Shown piece by piece: positions 57,127 to 64,000 of a DNA stretch of 64,000 nt (positions within the stretch are counted from its first letter, which is position 1; every line of letters begins with the position of its first letter). The stretch is taken from NCBI RefSeq assembly GCF_017654505.1, contig NC_054536.1, forward strand, positions 31,742,946 through 31,806,945, read 5' to 3'. This stretch comes from Polyodon spathula. Taxonomy: Eukaryota; Chordata; Actinopteri; Acipenseriformes; Polyodontidae. A program made the position numbers and the translations under genes. The notes beneath the pieces are model-generated. The model was given only the letters and a program-made list of their open reading frames with translations. It was not told the origin of the DNA and ran no database searches.

Positions 57127-59511
57127 GTACTCAGCACCCTCGAAACAACATTTAACAACCTTTCACACCTACAGGTCTTACAGCAAGACAAAAAATAAAA
57201 AAAATAAAAAAATAAATAAATCAGCTGTAGATTATGTTGATTTGAAATGTGTGAAATGGCAAGTTAACAGGTCTATGCACTTGTTGAGCACTGTGTGGAA
57301 GCATAGCCAGACACACATGTTGTAAACTTACAATGTGTGTTCGAAAAATACATGTTCATATTTTGATAATAATAATAAAAAAAACCATATAGAAAATATG
57401 TGGCCGGATTCATGTTTCTGAGACCTAAATCAATAAACATTAATGTTGTATTTTTTATGGTGTGTACCATAGAGGGTTAAATTATGTCAACACAAACCCT
57501 TTTTCTTGACAAAATGAAACAACTTTAAGCACAATTCCTCTTTACTTTTCCCTACAGTCCTCTCAAATCAAATGAACTGAAGCACTGACTCTGTACAGAG
57601 ACATAGACCAACTGTCCACTGTTCTTCCCCACACCGATTGGCTGTCAGTGTCACAGAATGCAAAGGGAGGTGTGGTTGAAATGAGAGACCAATTTTCCTT
57701 GATTTCAAACACTTTGCAATGAATACTGCCTAATAGTCATAAAACTGAAAGACTATTTGACCATTACTACTAGGAAGAAGACCATTATTCATGCATATCA
57801 TAATACAAATTAGTATTTGGGAACACCCCTAGTGTATACACTTTCTATTTCAATTATTATTTTTATTTTATAAAACTAATAATAATAATGTAATATTGTG
57901 TATTTAAGTTCAGAGTTCCAGTGTATTAGATAGATAACAGTTCAGAAGTTGAAGGTAACAATAAAACAGTAATGGATTTCACTTCAGCAAAGTTGTGATG
58001 GATTCATGTTAGGAAAAAAAATATTTGAAAACTGGGCTAGTAGAATGCTTTGTTTGAAAACTTAAGGAATGTGAAACCATTGTGAATATACCAAAATGGT
58101 TTCATCTTGTCGTAATTATTGTGTATTTAAAACAAAAAACAAACAACAAAATCTAAATAACAGCAATGTAAATATTGTCAGGCTGTTTTTTTTTTTTTTC
58201 AGACTTCATTATACTGTAATTGAACTGCACTGTTTGTTGTGTTGCCAACACGTGGGACAAGTAAAGCAAGGGGGAAAACACCAGCAAGATTTGTAATGAA
58301 TTGGCATGGTTCAAAGACAAACGTCTTATCACTCCACTATAGAACAACCTCTGTAATCGACAAATAAGTAAGGTCTTATGCTTGTGTCAGTATTACTAAA
58401 TAATCATCTGCTGGGAGGAGATTCATTGCATTTTCCCCCGCTTAATCAAAGCTCTTACTGGAGCGCAAACACAAGTCCATGTCCACCTAGACGTTTCAAT
58501 GCCAGGAGTTTCAATGTCAGTCTCGTAACTGCGACTCCTGACAGACAGTTAAAGAGCAGAGGCCATTCTCATCAACCTACAAGGTGGTTACTTTTGTTGC
58601 AATCAACAGGTAAGACTTGATCTGAGTCAGCCATATTTTCCAAATGCATTTTGATCTTAGTACTTTTATTTACAAACCATCGCTACTGAGATTTTTGCAT
58701 TAACCCATTGGGACATAAAAAGTGGTGGATTTTAACTGCTGTTCAGAATAAAAGAGGCCCCAGTAACTCATACAAAAGCATTGAAAGCTACCTTACAGTA
58801 TAGTATCAGGAAGTTTAACATGATTACTGGAAGAGAAAGAGTATGAGGAAACAAAGGCAGGTAAGAGGAACTAGTTGTAAAGTATAATGGCACAAAGAGA
58901 CACATGGCATTATACTGGAGTATACACAGATGCTCCTTTGGTTTCATGTCTAAGCCCATAAACCTCTGTGTGATAATAAGTGTCCCTGCAGCTAAAGTGC
59001 AAAGCAGCTGAGATGTTTATAAATATGATTACTATTGAACACAGTACAACACCATGGCACATAATATTATACAATGATAGTAACATTGATAAAAAGACGA
59101 CACTGAAGCCTTGTATGTGGATTTCTAAGTATATTTTCACTTTTTTATTCTCTTAAGCATCTTTTCTAAAATAGGCCTACATGAAAGCACATGTGATTAT
59201 GTCACCTACACACAAAGAGAAGGCACATGGGCCTATCTGCACGACTATATGGTAGTTGTAGTCATTGTAGTACAACTAAGTTATATAATCCTAATCCTCT
59301 CTTATTTTTTCGGGTTAGCCTTGACAGGATACAATCCGGCGGACTCTCTGGCCGGATTATTGGAAAAAAACTTGAGTCCGAGAAAATACAGAGGGAGTAC
59401 CAATACCAAGTACCTGTGCTTGAGACAGCAACAGGCAGAACTGGACAGCAGTGGAAGCAGCTACAAGAAAGCCGTGGAATATATTATCGTCAGGTACCTG
59501 GACTGGGATGT
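57127..59511. other. AT-rich spacer with one possible exon-like end
   Basis: No element was recognised. A near-perfect splice donor (ACAG followed by GTAAGA) occurs at 58610-58615 after an 80-codon open frame (58378-58620). TTAACCCATTGGG at 58700 and GAGGGTTAA ending at 57480 resemble piggyBac-type ends but are not paired. 59249-59518 has an 89-codon frame starting with a hydrophobic run, not recognised; it may belong to the LTR of the next element. Confidence 0.35.
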
Positions 59512-59925
59512 ACTGTAATTTAACTCAGAGGGGATCTGGGCAAACCTATAGCCCGTAATGAGGAATAGGGGAGTGTCATTCATAAATCGCACCTCGCAGG
59601 GTAGCAGAGGTAGTGAGATCCTGCGTAAAGTAGCATTTGCTTTGCAGTTTTGTTAACAGTATTTTTTCCTTTTTTTTTTCATCGTTTGGTAATTGCACTT
59701 TTCTGTTTCTTCAACTGGCACTTGCATGTGCTCAAAAGAACCGTGACCAGCATAAAAATAAAACCCCTAATATCATTAAAACCTGTCTGCCTGTGGGGCA
59801 TCTCAAACACACTTTCTGTCTCTGTGTGCTTCAGTGACTCACTCACACGCCCCTTTCACACGTGGTGTTAGAGTGAGATTCACTGGCTCTGTCAAAAACA
59901 TGACAGTGCGAAACAAATTGACTGA

Positions 59926-60279
59926 ATGGATGCCACACAGTTTGCGAAGATGATGGACCTCTTGCACCAAACTCTGATGGCGGCGGTCCAGATGGGACAG
60001 GGAGGCGTGGGGGCAGACACCCCAGATCGGAGAATGCAGAGGCCAACGAAGATGACAGCAGAGAACTGTCCAGATGCATATATGGACATGTTTGAGGTCA
60101 TAGCTATTGCTAGCCAATGGCCCCAGGCACAATGGGCTAGCTACCTCCTGCTGCTGACGAGAGAGGCACAGGTGGCAGCGAGAACCCTGCAGAGTTTCCT
60201 AATGTGTTTTCTCACTCGAGTAGCCCATCGTCACATTGAAGTTGAGCTGGGGGCACGAGTTTGCGCAAATGATAGGTAG
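59926..60279 (+). pseudogene. Gypsy gag N-terminal fragment
   Basis: This is an open frame of 117 codons from an ATG shortly after the primer site. It starts MDATQFAKMMDLLHQTLMAA and continues with NCPDAYMDMFEVIAIASQWP and QAQWASYLLLLTREAQVAAR. That DAYMDMFE...W...LLPLLTGEAQ-type pattern is the SCAN-like capsid segment of vertebrate Gypsy gag proteins. It ends at a stop after ARVCANDR, far short of a full gag. The rest of gag, protease and the beginning of pol are deleted. Confidence 0.7.
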
Positions 60280-60334
60280 TAAAAATGGAGATTGACGAAA
60301 TGCTCAAGCCCGGGGTAATGGGAGGAGTGACTGG

Positions 60335-60541
60335 AACAGTCGAGTTGTGTTAGTGGATAAGCCAAATGGGTCAAATAGAGTTTGCATTGACTTTAGGAGG
60401 GGCAATGAAAAATCGAAGTTTGATGCTTATCTCATGCCCTGGGAAGATGAGTTAATGAAGCGTCTAGGCACAGCTCATTTTATGATGACACTGGATTTAA
60501 TGAGGGGGTACTGTCAGATTCCATGTACTTCTTTTATCTAG
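60335..60541 (+). pseudogene. Gypsy reverse transcriptase fragment
   Basis: A short frame reads SRVVLVDKPNGSNRVCIDFR, then SKFDAYLMPWEDELMKRLG and MMTLDLMRGYCQIP. These are reverse transcriptase blocks 1 to 3 of Gypsy elements (VLV.KKDGS.R.CIDFR, YPMPR.DEL, and TLDL..GYWQIP with the first catalytic Asp). It begins only about 60 bases after the end of the gag fragment, so several hundred codons between them are missing. It ends at TAG before the YxDD box. Confidence 0.8.
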
Positions 60542-60545
60542 TTAT

Positions 60546-62599
60546 GCTCAGAGCACACTCTTAAAGTCAAGGGAGACATTTATGGAGGACACAGAGATGT
60601 TTTGAATTCCTGTAAGTGGATTGTTTGTGCACTGACTTACATATATTAGTATATCCAGACAACTTAAAGTAATCAAGAGAAATCACACAGACCCATTCAA
60701 ATTTGAAGTTTTAATGAATCAGAGCAATATAAGTACTCCTTTGGTTTATTACATTTTTAAAATGAAATCGAGTGGTTACAGACCATGTTGGATCCCAGCT
60801 AATAGGCAATCTGGGTGATCCAGTGCCTTTACAGCTTTAACAGTGCTAACACTGCAATACAATTATGGTTATCACATGTTTTGCCCTTAGGCTAGACATG
60901 AAAAATGCTAAAATGCCCACAGCTAAATCCTAAAGCATCCAATACATCACGCTCGAAAGCTAAAATATAATTCCTATCCCTATAGCAATGCTTCAATATA
61001 AGTGAGACATAAATTCAAGGTCATGCTTACCTCCCAATATAGGAAGATTTGTGTAGAATATAAGTATCTGAATACGACTAAAGAGCAACAAGCTCTTCAG
61101 AGATCTCCAGGGACCAAACAGCTTGTGTTACCAAGTTGAATGATACTTGACTGTAGTCTTGCTTTGGATTTTATAGAACTTTTCCTCCTCTTCGTGTGTC
61201 AGAAGACTTAATTAAATCTAAGCACTTGATCTGTTTTGGCAGCTTTTATCTTTAAGTGAATAATATATTTAAAAAGTCCTGACAACTCCTTTTAAAATTA
61301 ATTGTATATGATCTTATGTCCTCTAACTTTCTAATCTCTAAAATATGTAAGGTAATCCTCAGACTGATAACATATTTTCCGGTACCACGGAGTTCTTTAA
61401 AGCTTATTAAGATACAAGTATATATAGAGTTTTTTTTTGTTAATATATAACACTAGCTCTGTTTAATTATTCCAACTTTAGTCTAAAATATATCTCCTTC
61501 TTAACAATAAAAAATACTTTTCAGTGTGTTCAATAGGCTGGTTTCTTTTCATGTATAAATGTGTTTTAACAAACCCCTTTCTTCAGCAGTTCTTGACAAC
61601 TTATAGATAAGGACTCAAGAGTTGCCACTTTCTAACCAGAGTTTACTTTTAATTAAGAAGAAACTCGACTGTAAGCACTTTCCCAAATTCACTGCATGAA
61701 GTAATATTTTCGACATAACAATATGTCCACTGATAAGAAGATGACTACATCCTAGTTCTCAATAACAAGCTCTCATTAATTTTATAGATAATATAATTAG
61801 GAAATGGACATTATACCATGAACTCTGTTTTTCTTGTATCATAAGGTACCTTTCATTAGTTCATAGACAGGATTATACAGAGCAACAACCATGAATTGAA
61901 GACAGTGTCTGATCAGCAAACCCCGCAGAGACTCATTTCCCCTTCTCTCCGAATGTCTAATGCTACCTCGTTCGGGCAGGCAAAAGCAATGGGCCCTCTT
62001 TAGTAAATCTACTCATAAGGGCTCGCAGCTCCATGCATGTATGCAGGTTATTACATTAAATCATGGCTTATATTAGATACTCTCATTTTTAGATGTAATA
62101 GTTTTCCTGTAATAATACTTATGTTCTTTATTACAGCAAAACACTTATTTTAATTTACCAAAGTTTGTTATTCTTTTTTTATTAGAGTACAATGCCTAAG
62201 AGACTCTGTGTTTCGGCTTCAAAACTGCTTCCAAAGTAAAGTTACTTCATATTCAAGTTAATTAAATGAGCTGCTAGCTTTTGCCTTTCCTCCCAAAGTT
62301 ACAGGCTTTTGCACCGGTAGCTCCACCCACCCCACCCAAAAAATGGGTGGCAGCATGATAAAACAGCTGGTCAAGCCAGTTGAAAACCAAACAAAAAGGA
62401 AAAAAAGACGTAACAATTGTGATAGTATGCCTTTGTAACCTCCAGATAAATATTAATAAAACAATATAGCATCTGTGTTGTAGCTATCAAGAGACAAATT
62501 AGTTTAGTTTAACATTCTGATATGCTGTGCGTGAAACGTAACTCAAAATGACTCCTAACAATGACTGACTGTATTGTCCAGCTGAAAGACAACTTCTGT
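60546..62599. other. AT-rich spacer, nothing recognised
   Basis: About 2 kb without open frames of note, element ends or RNA signals. Confidence 0.5.
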
Positions 62600-62875
62600 G
62601 CTCACTAACTTCAGCTTTCCCAGGTATGTATCGTTTTTGCCTGTGATCCGTTTTCAATCAACACCGATGGTGATTTATCATCCCATGCAAGACAAGTGCT
62701 TCCTGCAATTGATGAAGCAGCAACTACAACTAGCAGTGTATCTGCAGGCATCGTCGTTACTGGAAATTGAACTACCTTTGGCTCTGTTTGTGCTCTCCAT
62801 GTTTGGATTTATTTACACATGTGAAGTGACTTATTCCACAATGAACACAATATTAAAAACAGATACATGAAACAG
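62600..62875 (+). pseudogene. hAT transposase C-terminal (dimerisation domain) fragment
   Basis: The frame 62598-62870 ends with LFVLSMFGFIYTCEVTYSTM and then NTILKTD. This corresponds to the hATC block of ZBED/GTF2IRD2-like hAT transposases (LS.FGSTY.CE..FSTMN). Upstream residues are not conserved enough to place. No terminal repeats or TSD were found nearby. It is the domain missing from the hAT at 20.3-23.2 kb, though nothing shows they were once joined. Confidence 0.6.
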
Positions 62876-63129
62876 GCTGACACAAGAATCTTTGGAGCAC
62901 TGCCTACATATCGCCATCACATCTATCACACCTGGTGTTCTAAAGCTGATCACAGAACGAAATTAGGCCACCTATCAGTACCCAGCTGAGGCCTCGGCTG
63001 AAACTGGAGAAGCTAAGGATCCAACCCGCGGACCGAATTCAGCAGTGAATCCCGGTCACGTGCCACCACCAACAGCAGACCCCAACATGCCGGACTCTGA
63101 CTTTCAAGCCATTGGACCGGCTTCGACCT

Positions 63130-64000
63130 CTTCCTGTCAACTCCAGACCCAAAATATGGCCGTGCAATGTATGTGCGTTCTGACATCTCTGACGCCGTTC
63201 CAGTTTCTTCAAGTTTCTGTTATGTGATCAGTGTCGGAGGATACAAGATCGCTAATGTCTACAAACCACCCAGTGCTAGCTGGATCAACAGCATGCTTCC
63301 GTCACTCGACCCCCCCGCTGTGTACGTCGCCGACTTCAATAGTCACCATCCTGACTGGGGCTACTCAGCCCCCGACGATGATGGGGAATTACTGGTCGAA
63401 TGGGCAACCAACAACGACCTGAGTTTAATCCACGACTCAAAGCAGCGTGGGACCTTTCACTCGGCTAGATGGCAGAAAGACTATTCACCAGACCTCTGCT
63501 GGGTCTCATCCACGGTAAACACCCTTTGCCAGCATCTCAAACAGTGTTAGAAGATTTCCCTCATAGTCAGCATAGACCACTGCTCATCCACCTTGGACTC
63601 CAGCTTCCGACAATATGCAGCTCACCTCAAAGACGGTGGAACCTCCGCAAAGCAAACTGGGACAAGTACAGCAAGGAACTGGATGGGAGTATTGTGACCT
63701 TTCCAGCGTGCTGTATCCCAGTCGAGGAAGCATACCACTGTTTCCAAGGAGCCATCTTCAAGGCAGCCAGTGTGTCTATCCCCTGTGGCCGCAGGCCAGT
63801 CTACACACCCTGCTTGGATGAAGAGGGCCAGGACCTCCTTGAGGAGTATGAAGCATCTCAGGATCCAGACGTAGCCGATAGTTTGATTGAATCACTCAAC
63901 TCTGCAAGACGCAATCGCTGGTAAGAATTTGTAGGATCTATGAACTTCACCCATTCCAGCCGAAAAAGCTGGAGCCTTATCCGACGATTCGAAGCCCAGC
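63130..64000 (+). pseudogene. LINE ORF2, AP-type endonuclease region, running off the window
   Basis: Frame 1 (about 63152-63550) reads KYGRAMYVRSDISDAVPVSS, then YKIANVYKPPSASW and VADFNSHHPDWGY, the GDFN-type endonuclease block with the leading Gly changed to Ala. After a frameshift at about 63540 the sequence continues DFPHSQHRPLLIHLGLQLP (the SDH-type block, with the Asp changed). It goes on through WNLRKANWDKYSKELDGSIV to SLIESLNSARRNRW. A TAA at about 63922 then interrupts, and EFVGSMNFTHSSRKSWSLIR follows to the window end. This is the endonuclease and pre-reverse-transcriptase linker of an I/Jockey-superfamily-like LINE, distinct from the CR1-like copy. GC content is clearly higher than the surroundings. 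Confidence 0.75.

Larger units (their letters stand above)
59512..60545 (+). mobile_element. Gypsy-type LTR retrotransposon, 5' part with internal deletion
   Basis: The probable 5' LTR ends near 59860 (CCCCTTTCACACG) and contains AATAAA signals near 59757. It is followed by TGGTGTTAGAGTGAGATT, which is complementary to a ...CACTYTAACACCA-type tRNA 3' end and resembles a leucine tRNA primer site. Gag and a short reverse transcriptase piece follow (separate entries), and then recognisable sequence stops. The LTR start is uncertain; 59512 (TGTAATTTAACTCAG) is one candidate. Confidence 0.7.

Noticed and set aside
57477..58703. Pair of piggyBac-type TTAA ends (GAGGGTTAA ending at 57480 and TTAACCC from 58700)
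   Set aside because: They point away from each other, so they cannot bound one element, and neither has its own partner.
1..64000. CRISPR arrays, operons, ribosome binding sites or other bacterial features
   Set aside because: The sequence is clearly eukaryotic (SINE, LINE, LTR and DNA transposons, microsatellites); no regularly spaced repeat-spacer array is present.

Overview
This window looks like intergenic or intronic DNA from a vertebrate, most likely a ray-finned fish. It is AT-rich, has no long intact host open reading frame, and contains many low-complexity tracts. Its repeat mix is typical of fish genomes: Tc1 elements, hAT and piggyBac-like elements with clean target-site duplications (TSDs), tyrosine-recombinase retrotransposons of DIRS and Ngaro type, a CR1-like LINE, an R2-superclade-like LINE, a tRNA-headed SINE and several families of solo LTRs. 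The CR1 3' end and the number of old families would fit a non-teleost fish such as a sturgeon, paddlefish, gar or bowfin, but that is only an impression. Everything recognisable is a transposable element or its remains, and every coding element is broken by stops, frameshifts or deletions.

Layout. 0-10 kb: a broken Tc1 element, a possible Harbinger fragment, an R2-like LINE copy and one LTR of family A. 10-20 kb: a long imperfect hairpin, a piggyBac-like MITE, an Ngaro-like element, an internally deleted Tc1 and an LTR-like block. 20.27-23.17 kb: a complete but dead hAT element with a solo LTR and a SINE nested inside. 23-29 kb: little recognisable. 29-38 kb: a promoter-box-bearing direct repeat, a solo LTR, a second R2-like copy, a DIRS fragment and a LINE reverse transcriptase fragment. 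38-49 kb: an LTR-like end, a second piggyBac-like MITE, a solo LTR inserted inside another solo LTR, a SINE, a non-autonomous hAT element and a third family A LTR. 50-57 kb: a degenerate hammerhead-ribozyme-like motif, the CR1-like LINE and a second Ngaro-like element. 57-64 kb: a candidate host exon, the 5' part of a Gypsy-type element, a hAT C-terminal scrap and the endonuclease of another LINE that runs off the end.

The strongest evidence is structural. Six insertions have matching or nearly matching TSDs on both sides that can be read directly: GCAAT, CTTTAATG, ACCTG, CAGGC, GGATG and TTTTAAAG. A seventh pair, CGTGC/CATGC, differs by one base. Two piggyBac-like elements are bounded by TTAA. 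These allow a relative order of insertions: the hAT is older than the LTR inside it, and the CAGGC LTR is older than the GGATG LTR inside it. I found no CRISPR array, rRNA gene, stand-alone tRNA gene or convincing host coding gene. The best hint of a host gene is one 78-base candidate exon near 57.1 kb.
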